The notes under the pieces are model-generated. The model searched no databases. It saw nothing but the letters and a program-made list of their open reading frames with translations, and was not told the DNA's origin. From positions 40,238,001-40,302,000 of the forward strand of contig CM075101.1 of NCBI GenBank assembly GCA_037576195.1: 64,000 nucleotides of DNA. Direction: 5' to 3'. The DNA comes from Phytoseiulus persimilis. Its lineage: Eukaryota > Arthropoda > Arachnida > Mesostigmata > Phytoseiidae. Made by a program: the position numbers and the translations under genes. Below are positions 26,270-38,232 of the stretch, piece by piece (positions within the stretch are counted from its first letter, which is position 1; the number at the start of each line of letters is the position of its first letter).

Positions 26270-28321
26270 CTTCCAAATTTCCGTCTAGACTTTGTCTCGA
26301 GGTGCCTCTCGGCAGTTGAGAATTGGTCAGTTAGACTCACCGCAACATGAGGAGTTGTGAAAAACTGCAACGGGACCGGATCTGCACGAATCCAAGATTC
26401 TTTCGCTATCCGAACCGAACCAGCTATTAAACGACCGTCTGCAAATTAAGTGTGGGCAATTTTTTTGGTAGACTCCGGTCTTTCCGGAACTACCGCCTCG
26501 ACTTCGTTCAACTTTCACTCCTGTGTTTGAATGGATGTAATTACCTTAGCTTCAGCGGAAATGGCGAAGAATAATTTCGAGCACAAATCGCCCTCTGTGA
26601 GCGTCAAGGGAAGCCTCAAGAAGGAATTATACTATGCCAGGAGAACCGGGTAAAATTATGCCTGAATATAAAACAATTGATTCTTGGGACCAAATGGGTC
26701 ATGAATGCATATGAGAAGTCGAGACTAAATTAACCCATTGATTTCCTCGGAATGAGGGGGTATATCGAACTGCCATGATCTGAAATACCGTGACAATGCC
26801 GATGTCGCTCAAGGTGGCGTTCGGAAAACGATTGCTAATAGTGAGTGTATAACCAACCTCACTTCAAGTATGCGAAATTTTTGAAGCATCCGAAATATGA
26901 TATGAGAAACTGTGCGGACGTGCGGTACTGTCTGGATAAGATCTTCTCTATTGGATGTCTGCCCTCTAAATTCTCTCATGGAGAGATCCGTTCAAACCCT
27001 GTGTCGAGAAGCTTCCTCCTCCTTGGAAGACCATCAAAGGCTTTTCTAGGGGCCGAGGGGTGATCTCTATCAGGTTTCTCACTCTTCACCTTCTACGATC
27101 AACATCGATGAATTGTTTGACACGTTTTCGGCAATGCGTTGGGTCCGATATCAAGTGAGTTCTCTGAGGATATCTTCTGAAGGAAACGCTTCTCAGAACC
27201 GGTCAGCGCTTCCAGAGAGTCGCTGCCATCCCCACGAGTGAGTCGCACGAAAAGTCGAAGAAGATCGGCCGTCAAACACCTCATGTTAGAGACTGTACCT
27301 CAGGCTTTATGGCCGAGAACGAGCAGATCGCGGGTCTGGAATGAACCCCTTCAATCAATCTCCCCCGGTTAACACGGGGACGAACAGGGTATCCGCGGAG
27401 AGGTGTCACTGGAGAACATCGTGGAGAACCAACAGAAGCGTCTTGCGAAGTTCGCAGAATTTCGAATTAGCCGATGACTTTTGCACCCTTGTGAACTGAG
27501 CCAATATGGAAATTCCCTGAACAGCGATGTAGAATGGGTAACCGGTTGAGAAACATGAAGAAACTCGGGGCTCTCGGCTCGCCTCGTTGCTGAGGATGGC
27601 TCACATCTCAGAGGGGCTCACTCCCAGCATAAGCGTTGCATTACATGATCTTGAAATGGGGAATCGGTTGGTCCAATCTCTCGCGATCGTGAAACACGAG
27701 AAGTCTTCAAAAACACCAAAACGAGATTGCGAGCGTGGTCCCTCCCAAACGAACTTGTCTGTCCAAGTTACCTAGGAAAACCTTTGGGAATGGCTCGATA
27801 TAGGCTCCCGCGATCTATTGCTGGTGGATCAATCATAGTATTAATGGCGGGACTTTGGGAATGCACGAACAGGGAGTTCCGAGTTATGAGTCACTGATTT
27901 TCTATCTCGTAAGAATGTTCTGTCTGAGGATTTCCAGTTTCTGGCCTGTTTCCGATTTGACTGGGGTTTCGCGGTCGTGTTCGGCTAGCTCAGGGATATC
28001 CCACGTCATAGGAAGAGCCTCGAAGTCCAGGCATTCTTCGTTCAATACCTTCGCTCTATCCATGGAAAAGGATGAATTCTTCGTTGACATTCTCGGTCTC
28101 ACTCATCGAGCTACTCTTCCACCCTCTCTAGCAGATGGTTACTGAATATTGCCTGAGCTTCCAGGCTGTACGCACAAGTCTCAACGGTGTAGGGATCCAA
28201 GTCAAAGATTCACCAAACACCATAAGAGCACGGGTCGGAGAACCAGGTCCACTGGCATCTTGATCAGGAAAGAGAGATATGGCGAAATGCGTGATCGTTT
28301 CCTCTACCTTGCGTACATCTT
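26270..28321. other. Low-information region with weak coding-like fragments
   Basis: Fragments such as 27587-27775 (+), 27855-28145 (+) and 27902-28102 (-) read as plausible peptides, but they overlap on opposite strands or lack supported splice sites. They might be upstream exons of the model that ends at 29246, but I cannot connect them. Confidence 0.3.
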
Positions 28322-28324
28322 TGA

Positions 28325-29246
28325 TCTTCTAATATTGACGACGATCGATACAACGGGTACATAGACTCTGAAGGAGGGGATACTGCGAGCCGCTTGAGGC
28401 CGTCTCTTGACCACCCCAAACTTCCCCCCGATCTGGCGAAAAATTCGATACCATGTCCTGCTCCACCTAGAATCTCTCGTGCCGTGCATAAAGCAAATCA
28501 GTGCGTGCAGTGGGAAGGGTCATTGGGCTGCAATGTAAAACATCGGCATCCGGTGGCTTCACCTTCGGAAAACGTCAATTTCAACTCGAGTTCACTGAAG
28601 AGGGACGGCGAAGCGGTGAGTCGTACCTTGGAAAGGGCGAATGACTCCGGAGTAAACCACTGCTATTGTTTGCTGGCTCCGCTCATCAAGGGAAGATGAA
28701 AACTTTTCTGAGAATGAGCGCACAATTTGCCTGCCCAACGTCGAAAATGCTCCAAGTACATGGCCAAGAACGATTGTGTCGATTTTCAGCGCACTTGCTT
28801 CTGTCTGGGCGTAACATGTCTGCTGGATCTGGGCATCCATGGAATTATTAGGTGGATTCGAGGCTAAGTGAGATGGAATTGATGGAGGGAAGCGTGAAAG
28901 CGTTCAGCGAGAATCACTGTGGGAAGGATGTTCCTATTCTCTGTGTCGGTCAATTCGTCGACGTGTCTCCGTGTCCGTTCGCCCATCCATCCGTGAGCAT
29001 TAAGAGGTTTTCTATTAAGGCATGCGCTGTGTAAGTAATCATAAGTGATGAGCAGACGTTATTCTCACATATAGTTTCCTTGTGAGATGCGAACACTTCA
29101 CGGGGAAAGAGATGATGATCTTTTTCTGCCGCTGTCGTTTCATCAACATCAGCGAGCGAACCAGTGAGCGAGGAGAATCACGGTCTTCGCTGTTGAGTGA
29201 ACAGTCGCCTAGTGATGCAGAATGCAGGATGCAGCGGACCGAGTGA
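28325..29246 (+). CDS. Candidate three-exon gene, function unknown (5' end unresolved)
   Basis: Three consecutive open segments join in phase. Segment 1 (28325-28615, 97 codons, containing DDDRYNGYIDSEGGDTASRL) ends at GAA GCG|GTGAGT. Segment 2 (28852-29030, 59 codons plus 2 nt, preceded by ATTATTAG) ends at GCT GT|GTAAGT. Segment 3 (29075-29246, preceded by CACATATAG) uses those 2 nt and stays open for 57 codons to TGA at 29244-29246. Introns would be 236 and 44 bp; the second is unusually short. The start codon is not identified: the first segment begins after an in-frame TGA, and its acceptor may be the TACATAG near 28363. Segment 2 contains a cysteine/proline stretch and segment 3 is cysteine and serine rich. 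No family recognised. Confidence 0.38.
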
Positions 29247-30367
29247 AACGAACTTGATGGAATTTGATGAAATGCTCGCCCGTCAACGCGTTACCCGGTC
29301 GGAGGAAATTACCCGTTAACGAACAATCCGACTCCGAGTCAGACGCGGCCTTTCTTGAGCTCTTCTCGTTTTACACCGCTTTCATTGGACAAATCCAACC
29401 ATAGTTCGTCGATCCCTTCGGTGACGTTTTCGACGGAGGGGAATCACGGCGCGGAGTTTCGCCTCATTGTAACTATTCGAAGAGCACGGAGATTCTATCT
29501 GTGAGGGTGGGAGGAATTACGAGTTGACTTTAGGCAAATACGCGGCGAACGTATCTACGGCATCGACTGGAAACAAGTTTGAATGAGTCAGCTTTGAGAA
29601 CCATTCTTTTGCAGCTCCGAAATCACAAGAAACGTTGATTTATCAATGTATTTAACAAGACCGCTAGCTCAGTCAGCCAATATCTCGGCAAGAGACGCTG
29701 ACGTGAGATAGCCCTTAGAACACCAGCGGAAGCTGATGCGAATCAACGATACCATTTGATGGCTGCTCGATTTCTACCGACCATCATTGCCAGGATGTTA
29801 CCCTACAGAGTTCGTATGGTTTCCGAATCCACGGGGAGAATATTGTCAGAATGATTCGGAGCTTCGAATTTTATACCGAACAAGGGGTTGAGCGATTGAC
29901 CGCAAACTGATTCTGGAGCTGATTTGAAAAGCCTGAGAGCCTCGTCTCAGAACCGCCACCCAAACAGAGGTTTGAAGCTGAACCGTTCCCCACTTGAAGT
30001 CGACGTATCGATCACTCTAAAGTCTGGGAGATAGGGGACAACTTTTCCAACCGAAAATATACCAAGAATCTACAGTCATCGATGGAAATTCCAAGATCCG
30101 GTACTTTTCCTCAGTGCGGGGGACGTTGCTAAATCGTGCAAAATTATCGGGATTCACAAACATGCATACAAGCGAAGGTTCCAGTAATGTTTTCGGTAAA
30201 AAAGTAGTCCCTCATCTCCCAAACTTCAGGGTGGATGTGTTCCTTGACCCAGAGGACAATGAGAATATTTCGCTGCTTGTTAACTGCTGTCACTGGCAAA
30301 TGCGGACTACATTACCGAAATGAGACGTTCGCCCGTCCATGAGGCGGGGCAAAAGTCATCCAGATAC
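29247..30367. other. Gene-free stretch
   Basis: Apart from one short frame near 30114-30323, this kilobase lacks open frames of useful length on either strand. No repeat or transposon terminus was noticed. Confidence 0.5.
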
Positions 30368-30981
30368 TCAGTGTCCATCGATCCGTGAAAACGAATCATT
30401 CCTAAACACAGAGGAGAAGGTTGGTTCGATCAGGCGGAGAAGGAGAGAGGAAGAGTTGGAGTTGGCGATATGTTGGGCCGTTTGTACAGATGGCCAAGGT
30501 ACGTCAATGCTAGCCGGCCAGCATACATGACCGCGTGGTCTAAAATTCTGCATTATGGGGCTGGCTGAATAGCGTTCGCCAATACAACCGAGAGAGCAAA
30601 TTCGATTACTCACAGCAAAATATAAAATAAAGGCTGGGTCGTAAAATTCTCTCGAGAGGAAAAACTCTGTTCCCCGTTCTCGGTCCCGTTTCCAGACTCA
30701 ACCTTCGAAAAGAATGCAACCTTTCTCCGAGCATCGTGAACAGATATCTCCTCGGCTGTGCGAGATCGATGCGCCGATTCGTGCGCTCCACTTCGTGTGA
30801 GCCGACCAACATCCGACTGAAACAGCATGGTTTCATAGAGCGCTTGCTTCCTCCAGTTGCCTGTTACCGTGTGGGAACTTATCGTGAACGCGTCAGGATC
30901 GATCTGAGGAAGGAGGGATACGATATTGTCCTGTTCTACCTCAAACCAATCGTAGCTCGGTGGAAGATCAGGCTCGTTCAT
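30368..30981 (-). CDS. Candidate two-exon gene, 179-aa protein of unknown function
   Basis: Exon 1 (30981 to 30614) starts at an ATG, reads MNEPDLPPSYDWFEVEQ, and is open for 122 codons plus 2 nt until CT|GTGAGT, where the apparent stop lies inside the donor. A 74-bp intron (30613-30540) ends GCAGAATTTTAG. Exon 2 (30539 to 30368) completes the split leucine codon and stays open for 57 codons to TGA; the total of 540 nt is an exact multiple of three. The product is acidic at its N-terminus and serine rich, with no signal peptide or clear membrane segment. I recognise no family. Phase agreement across strong splice sites is the main support, and the start could lie in an upstream exon. Confidence 0.42.
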
Positions 30982-30993
30982 GGTACCGGATAG

Positions 30994-33900
30994 ATTGTAG
31001 GCTATTTTGGAAGCTAGAAAACGTCAACCTTTCTTTGATGTTCACTTTCCGTGGAAAGGTTTCGCTGCCAGATCAGCATCACTCTGAAGCTCACTTGATG
31101 AATGATGTTGTTAACAAAGACGAGAATACGGACTCCATTATTTCGCTCTGGCCGCAGACAGGCTTTGTGCCGAAACAAAACGTGCCGCATATGAGCTTCT
31201 GATGTTACGGCTTTTGTTGCTTCCAGACAAAACGCTTAAAGCGCCGCGATGGCAGCTGTGGGATTCGAGGGATAATTGTGGCATGTCACCATCTGTGGCT
31301 GAATGACATTTGTGCCTGTCGGAATTCGGTCGATAACGCGAGGCTTCGGAGAACTGAACAACGGCGTTAAGTCCGGCTCCGATCCCGCCCCGGACTCCGG
31401 AGATCCGTATCCAGACCGAAAACATGTGATCCGAGCTCCCCATGCAGTCGTGATTCGCATCAGTATTCCGTTCGTTAAGCGGCGAACTCAGTTTGACAAG
31501 TTACTGACGCTTGCAGTGTGCACGGGAATCGACAGCACGCTGTCGAAACTTGTGTGCACTCATCGATTGGCATTCGGAGCCATGACGGAACGGGCTGAAC
31601 AGTGTCAGCTTTCCACGATTGGCGTCAGCAGAGGTGCTCGCCCTGATCTTGGAAGGTTGTGATGATGAATGATGATTGAGTCGACCCGAGAGAAGAAAAT
31701 ATCAGCATCCATAGACTCTTATCATCTGAGAACGATATGTTCTTGATGGTTTCCAGCTCGGACGAGAGAGTCAAGTGAAGAACAGCGGACTGGGCGAGTG
31801 GTCCCACAGGGACAGAGAATGCTTCCTCCCACCCAGCCGATTCAGGCCCTCGTTGCGAGGAATCGAAGTGAGCCGCGTGATACTTGATGGTATAACGGGA
31901 ACACTAACCAGTCCAGAGCTGGCAACGAGACGCGAGTCATCTCTTGAGAAACGGACTTGGCGATCGCCCGATTGCAATGTCGACCTCAACGTGCGCATGA
32001 GTGTTTGGCTTTGGTGGAGGCAACTCAGCGAATCTTACCGCGTCCGCGGGGGGACACGGTGAAGGTTCTTTCAAAAACAAGAGCTCAAGAACCCTCAGCC
32101 GTCGAAGCTGGAAAAACATTCGCACTTTCCCTTCTGGCATCCAAAACATCTCCGACTGGAGGAATGTGCATGACCTCTACTTACTCCCCTGTCCCCCCAT
32201 CCTCGATTACCTTCTTCTTCGAGTATCTCCGAAATGTCTTGAGTAATCGGCGTCCCGGGACGTCATCGGCTGACCTGGAATCCTTCTCGCACTGAATCTT
32301 CGCGGCGCCCGAGTCGGCGTATAACACAGACGTCGGAGTTCTCGCAGGAGCCATGAACCCGCATGTATACCGCGAGAAACCACTTCGCGTGCACGAGAGC
32401 ACGAGGTGTGCGGAAAGTTTCGGTTTCATGTTTGAGGGGGAACGAATGAATGCACGCGTCGAGTAACTCATGGGAGCGGACGTTGCGGGATGTTGGAATT
32501 CCCTACACGCGTGTTTCAAGATTCACATCTGGACAAGGTTGAGGGAAGCGAACAATGTGTATGGTTGCACTGAACGTAGCACAATTATTGAGCTTCTCAG
32601 GTACTCCCCAGAGCCGCATGAGAGAACTCCGGATCCCGCGACGGGTGTCAAACAATATCTCTTGAGAATAAAAACGCCGCGTTTGGTGAATCGGAATATT
32701 CCATGAAGGATATTCCCCATCGGAGGCTTTGTGACCTAGTCGAAGGCAGAATGGGAGAGTGCATGAGATGCCAAGGATAAGCAGTTGTAGCATTCGTCTC
32801 AGACCTGGCGCCCCCTCCCATCCTGGGTTTTGCTTGGCATCGTATCCCGGCTTCTTGTTGGAACAAGTGTTCCGTCGTGCGTTCTCCATCTGTGACCCCC
32901 TAATCCTTGCCAGACTAGGATTTCAATCCGGGAAGACAGCGCGGGGATGCTCGTGCACAGATCCCAAAGAATGTCCTGAGAGTTTATATATAGGCCCAAA
33001 GCTCACAATCAGCCTGAGATATTCTCTCCGCCTGCGGAAGACGACCTTCAATGTTTTCTGAGAGAAGCGAAGAACCCGTGTGCCAAATCCATGGTCATCA
33101 GACTTTGATCTCATTCCGATTTATGGATCGCCGCAATTCCCATTCTTGTGCCGACGCGGCTGTATCATTCCGACATGGACCAGACGCTAGAGCAAGCAAG
33201 TCGAAAGAACCCATTCCCGAGCGTGTTGTTGCGGATTTGAATAGAGCGGCATAGAATCGTTCCCCAGCGATCACGCGGATCGCATCAGTCTGACCTCGTC
33301 CTCCCCCGAACGGTCGCCTGATAGATCGATTTACCTGAAATATAGAACAGTTTCCCTCTATTGTTTGCCAGATTCCACTCGAGGTGAACACCAGCCGCTA
33401 CTCAAGCTTGAAAGCGGGATAACCTATCTAGATTGAGGAACTTCTTCCCGCCACGGGATAGCCGGATGGTCCGAGAAAGTGGTTTTCGATCAATTTGTCC
33501 GATTCTCGAGCTTGCGATTTGTTTTACCACACCAGCCCCATCACAAATGCTGATTATTCGCACTCTTCGGGAACGCTTCGTCTCGACTCTAGTCCCGACA
33601 GTATGCTCGGGATGACTCAAAAATATGCACATGTTGCCTCGAAATCATGGTCCAATCCTCTCAAGGCTGGGGTCAACTCGTGCTCAATCTGTGCTCCAGA
33701 GGTTTCCATTTTTTTTCGGAACTAGGGCGGCCCTTCATCGCCAATGGAACGCTCTCCCCTCCCAGATCTGTCGCTTTCCCAAAACTTCTCCTTGATGTGG
33801 CCGCCTGAAACTGACGCGTACCTTGGCGTGTCTTCATTTTTGCCCTATTCTGCTCAGTTCCTAGCCACATATGGGGAGAGCGCGAATCATATCGAATATT

Positions 33901-35457
33901 GACTCAAGGGAAAGTCAACTAAGATCTCGGAAAGTTGAAAATTCGCAGCCCCTATTAGTGAATTTTTTATGTGGAAGCTTTCCGATGCTCGCTTCAGGAT
34001 AAAGTAGTCTATCAAGTCAGGTACATAAAGGCCCCGATTGTATTCTGAGGCACAGAGTTCTGGGAGAGCAAGCTCCGGCTCACTGAGATCGAGAGCTACG
34101 CTGTCCCCTTCCACAACGGGGATTCAACGTCAACAAACCGTTTTTCTGACTGTATGAAGGCCCTATCGCCCGCTCGTCGGACCCTATCACTGAGCTCGAC
34201 AATCCTTCCTTAGGTTTTAGATATATAGGCACAGTTCAGACTAGGGATATAAGGCCCAAGCGTGGTCAGCTGAGTTGACCTCCGATACCTGAGAACGATG
34301 AGTTCTTCAGCTCCAGTGATCGAGAGGGAGCCTCGGCAAGAGGGGAATCCCTTTGGAGAACGGACCTTAAATTGAGTTCGAGACCGTTTTAGCTTCTATT
34401 CGGATCGCTCTTCTCGGTCAAAAAAAAAAAAGGAATTCCCCTCTAACAACAAGAATCGGAAGCGGCAGGCGTGTAAACGATGCCAGGGCAGAGAAGGAAG
34501 AAGAAATCGTGATGATGGGCCCCAATCGCAGAGAATCCGATGGCCCATCGAGCGGGATTGATTTGCAAGAAATGCCATTCTGGCGTCATATTGTCCAGAT
34601 GATCGAAAGTACTCCGCCGAATCGTGATGCTCACTGATGGCTCGAATGAGCATTATATCATTCTATCTTCTGCTGCAAGTATCACACGTTTGGTTCACTG
34701 CCATGAGCCCATGAGCGAGGGTCAGGAGCGGTGTTTCTCAATCTGCATGGTGAGGCGCCCACCCCGACACGCGAGGAGGAAGCTCACGCACCCGTTGAGA
34801 ACCCCCGTCACACAAGGACCTTCAATCGACCCGAGATCTCCAACACCATAATTTGCGGAAGAAGGAACAATTCCGGTTGGTTCTCTCACATTTGGACTCT
34901 GAACTCGAGGTCTCAGCTCAGTAGGTTTCATTCTTCGGTTCTGGCGAGCTGCTGTGCCGAGACTATCCCCCTTTCTGAGCAATACGTCGCCGCTATCAAT
35001 GGATGCGAGCTGTGCCGGAGACTCGAATTCGACACCGGTCGGAAAGTAGTGGCTTCCGGGTTTCTTCAGCCGAAGTCCACCACATAAGAAAACCCGCAAC
35101 ACGAGAATTGGCGTTGTTTACTGAAACATCTCGCGCGCTCAGCTGGGACATTCAAATTTCGAGTGCTTGACTACGCGGATCGATCGGAGTACTCCATTGC
35201 CCCAGTGGTCTGTGCCTCTGTTTCCCTGATTCAGCTCGTATCCGGAGAAATAGGACCGTGCATCGAGCATGGAATCTCCACGATTGGCTTCGAATCAATA
35301 ATCTGGAACCGTGGTTCTCTGAGGAGGGGGAGGGAGTGCAGAGTGGTCCGAAATTTGGGGGGAAAGCGCTGTACACTAGACCGTCCATACATAGCAAGTC
35401 TGTATAGTTGGCTTCCTAAATGGGAAATGAGCTGTATGCCGACCCTCAGAAATTAGC
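30994..35457. other. Region without a resolved gene
   Basis: Several frames read like peptides but lack start codons or supported splice sites: 31303-31662 (+), 32001-32246 (+), 33887-34114 (-, with YVPDLIDYFILKRASESFHI) and 34722-35102 (-). I could not build a gene from them and recognise no domain. A run of 12 A lies near 34420-34431. Confidence 0.35.
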
Positions 35458-35616
35458 CTCTTCAGTAGGGGTCGCAGAACCGGGTATGATACCCGGTTCC
35501 GGACCCGGGTATCGGACCCGGGTACCCGATTACCCGACTTCGGGTACCCGGTTCCAGACGCGGGTACGGACCCGGGTAAATGAGGCGGGTTCTACGATGG
35601 CCGGGACCAATCTGGC

Positions 35617-35830
35617 CATTACTTTCCAACTCTGGAGGGGTGATTCCGAGACCGATCTGAGCATTACTTCCCAACTCTGGAGGGGTGATTCCGAGACCGA
35701 TCTGAGCATTACCTCCCAACTCTGGAGGAGTGATTCCGAGACCAATCTGAGCATTACTTTCCAACTCTGGAGGAGTGATTCCGAGACCAATCTGACAACA
35801 CTTTCTCGAGTCTGGAGAGATGATTCCCTG
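35617..35830 (-). repeat. 45-bp tandem repeat, left arm (4 full units plus remnant)
   Basis: Four full units start at 35617, 35662, 35707 and 35752, followed by a diverged partial unit. The unit reads CATTACTTTCCAACTCTGGA then GGGGTGATTCCGAGACC and so on. It is the reverse complement of the right-arm units. Because 45 is divisible by three, the array stays open as a 15-residue periodic peptide in some frames; this is a by-product, not a gene. Confidence 0.92.
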
Positions 35831-35980
35831 ATACTAGCTAGTTTGTAAGCTGGTAGACGCCTGGAACGGGGAGCTCCTGTCGCTAGTGTAATGCGTTCAT
35901 TCTTCGAGCCAACAGTATGCACCTCGCACGAAGTGTCCTTCGCGGATAACGATCATAGTGGCCACATGTGTAACATGTGG

Positions 35981-36340
35981 CTCAGATTGGCCCCGGAATC
36001 ACCCCTCCAGAGTTGGAAAGTAATGCTCAGATTGGTCTCGGAATCACTCCTCCAGAGTTGGGAAGTAATGCTCAGATTGGTCTCGGAATCACTCCTCCAG
36101 AGTTGGGAAGTAATGCTCAGATTGGTCTCGGAATCACCCCTCTAGAGTTGGAAAGTAATGCTCAGATTGGTCTCGGAATCGCCCCTCCAGAGTTGGAAAG
36201 TAATGGTCAGATTGGTCTCGGAATCACTCCTCTAGAGTTGGAAAGTAATGCTCAGATTGGTCCCGGAATCACCCCTCCAGAGTTGAAAAGTAATGCTCAG
36301 ATTGGTCTCGGAATCACCCCTCCAGAGTTGGAAAGTAATG
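35981..36340 (+). repeat. 45-bp tandem repeat, right arm (8 full units)
   Basis: Eight full units start every 45 bp from 35981, each beginning CTCAGATTGG or GTCAGATTGG; a ninth partial unit at 36341 passes into the G/C-rich outer arm. The right arm has twice as many units as the left, so the arrays changed length after the palindrome formed or while it was maintained. One frame reads a repeated AQIGLGITPPELESN peptide. Confidence 0.95.
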
Positions 36341-36835
36341 GCCAGATTGGTCCCGGCCATCGTAGAACCCGCCTCATTTACCCGGGTCCGTACCCGCGTC
36401 TGGAACCGGGTACCCGAAGTCGGGTAATCGGGTACCCGGGTACCCGGGTCCGATACCCGGGTCCGGAACCGGGTACGGACCCGGTTCCTGATACCCGGGT
36501 ATTTGCGACCCCTACTCTTCAGGAGAACGTGAAATGTACTTTTTCGTTGTCGATCAAAATGACGCTCGATGACCACGAGGCTTGCCCGAGGGAGCTTTCG
36601 AAGACTGCGGTGCAAGAACGAGGTGTCACAAGGCGGACAAGTTTTTGAAGGCACATTCGCCCGACCTTCTGCAGGCCGTGGTGGACACGATGGCGGAATA
36701 AGATAATGAACCTTCGAGCGGAGTCCCTCCAACAGTAACTCTCGTAATACTGTTTAACAATCGACCATCCTAGGAACAATGTTTGAACCTTCGGTAGTCG
36801 CTGAAAGCTCTGAATATTGCGACATTTCCCTCATA

Positions 36836-37069
36836 TCACAAGCTTCTACGTGTAGAAGAGTGGTATGAGAGATTTGATGGTGCATTTGGTTTCAGTGAGC
36901 CAGCTGTTTCTTTCGGGAGGTGACGCTCCAAACTGACGCTCCAATCTCCTCGACTCCAGTCGTGCTTTTGAAGCTCGGAAAAGAGCATGGAAATGTTTCC
37001 TCGAGGGATTCGAAGGGTTTCGGAAAGTTTGAGAGCAACCAGTTCGCAGAGACTGATTGAGAAATACAT
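36836..37069 (-). CDS. Possible small exon or gene, unknown function
   Basis: An ATG in good context (ACCATG) at 37069 opens 77 codons, starting MYFSISLCELVALKLSETL, to a stop at 36836. An in-frame stop lies four codons upstream, and a possible acceptor (AATGACACAG) just before the ATG. A second frame (36892-37308) is open over the same stretch. No family recognised. It sits next to the right end of the foldback element. Confidence 0.28.
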   Translation of the reverse strand: MYFSISLCELVALKLSETLRIPRGNISMLFSELQKHDWSRGDWSVSLERHLPKETAGSLKPNAPSNLSYHSSTRRSL

Positions 37070-37495
37070 GGTTTCTGCTGTGTCATTCTAATGTTTTCGC
37101 TCAACTCGGTTCCAACCGTGTCAGAGTCAGGACGGGGTTGCAGGAAGGAGGTTGAGACAAGGAGAAACTTCTCGACGAACCCAAGAGTCGCCAATCCAAG
37201 TTTGGAAAATATCTCCGTTTGGCTCCGCTCCGAAATAAGAAAGGTTGTATTTTCTCCTGGGTATGGACCGCGCGCTCGTTTGCTCCCCCCTTCGAGGTTT
37301 ATAGACACGCAGCTATCGCCGGGAAAACTCGGGAAAGGCTAGCACACTTGATGGCCACTGAGAGCGAACGTACTCGTTGCTGAACTTCTGAATCGCGCGA
37401 CGTGATCCTAACTCCCATGTCGACTGCCCACTGACAGATCGGCTTCTCATGCGATTCAACCTCGAACCCACGGAGCGACTCTACCGATGTTCTTC

Positions 37496-37787
37496 TCAAC
37501 CATTCTCAGGGAACCTGAAAACTCGAATCGAAACCCGGGTTCGAACTGTGAGGTCGTGCCTTGATACATCTGACGCGGTAATGTTTTCGATGCGAATCTG
37601 ATCCTCAGAGAGTCGTACCGGAGTCACTGATCTTGTTCCGTAGGCTCTAAGGCAGATCGAGAAGCGCGTCATTTTTGCGCGAGAAACCCAGTTCAGATCC
37701 TCAACAACCATTATTCCCGGTAATCTTTCTCCCTTCACGCGCACAGCTGCTTTGGAGCGAGTGCGGAAAGCTGAAAGCCATGAGAAA
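37496..37787 (-). CDS. Possible coding exon, unknown function
   Basis: The frame is open for about 96 codons, containing RVKGERLPGIMVVEDLNWVS and ending FRFPENG before a stop at 37496. There is no ATG near its left end. A plausible acceptor (AATTACTTCTCAG) precedes it, which suggests an internal or last exon. Further candidate pieces lie upstream on this strand (37820-38002 and 37951-38167, the latter after CATATTTTCAG), but their phases were not reconciled. No family recognised. Confidence 0.32.
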
Positions 37788-38232
37788 CGCTGAGAAGTAA
37801 TTATTGGAATTGGCAGAATTCAGAGGCGCTGGGAAGATTGCAACTGAGAGACAGTTGTCGCTCTGATTAAAGTCTGTCTAGTCAATACTGGAATGCGCAA
37901 CTTTTTTGACCGGAGTTCAGGAGCCGCTGTCGCCCAACGGGAGAGCAGGACTAGCAATCGAAGATCTTCGTAATCTCTTGGGAAATCATCAGAGCCCAAC
38001 AAACAATTATCGGCTGTTCGCCAGCAGTGGAGGAGCGGACGAGTCGGCGCGGCATGCTGACGAACAGTCGAGCGAGTGAAGGGAAATCGTGGTTCGGAAT
38101 GTTTTCCTCATCAATGGAGCAAACGCGTTGGATGGCAATCGATTCCAGTGGATGAAGTCTATCTGAAAATATGGATATGGAATTTGAGAATTTGAAATAA
38201 ATGAATAATATAAATTCTGAAAATAAAATCAA

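Larger units (their letters stand above)
35458..36522. mobile_element. Foldback hAT-type element (non-autonomous) with 8-bp target duplication
   Basis: The element spans 35466-36514 (1049 bp). It begins TAGGGGTCGCA and ends with its exact reverse complement TGCGACCCCTA. It is flanked by a perfect 8-bp direct repeat CTCTTCAG (35458-35465 and 36515-36522). Eight-bp duplications and TAGGGG termini are characteristic of the hAT superfamily. Each long inverted arm has a G/C-rich outer part full of ACCCGGGT and CCGGTACCC-like words and an inner array of a 45-bp repeat. The arms flank a unique spacer of about 150 bp (35831-35980). There is no transposase gene, so it would need one in trans. The near-identity of the outer arms suggests fairly recent insertion or arm homogenisation. 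Confidence 0.88.

Noticed and set aside
35977-36648. 223-codon open frame with repeated AQIGLGITPPELESN units
   Set aside because: It is the 45-bp tandem repeat read in a stop-free phase and continues into the G/C-rich element arm and flanking DNA; several other frames of the same repeat are open too.
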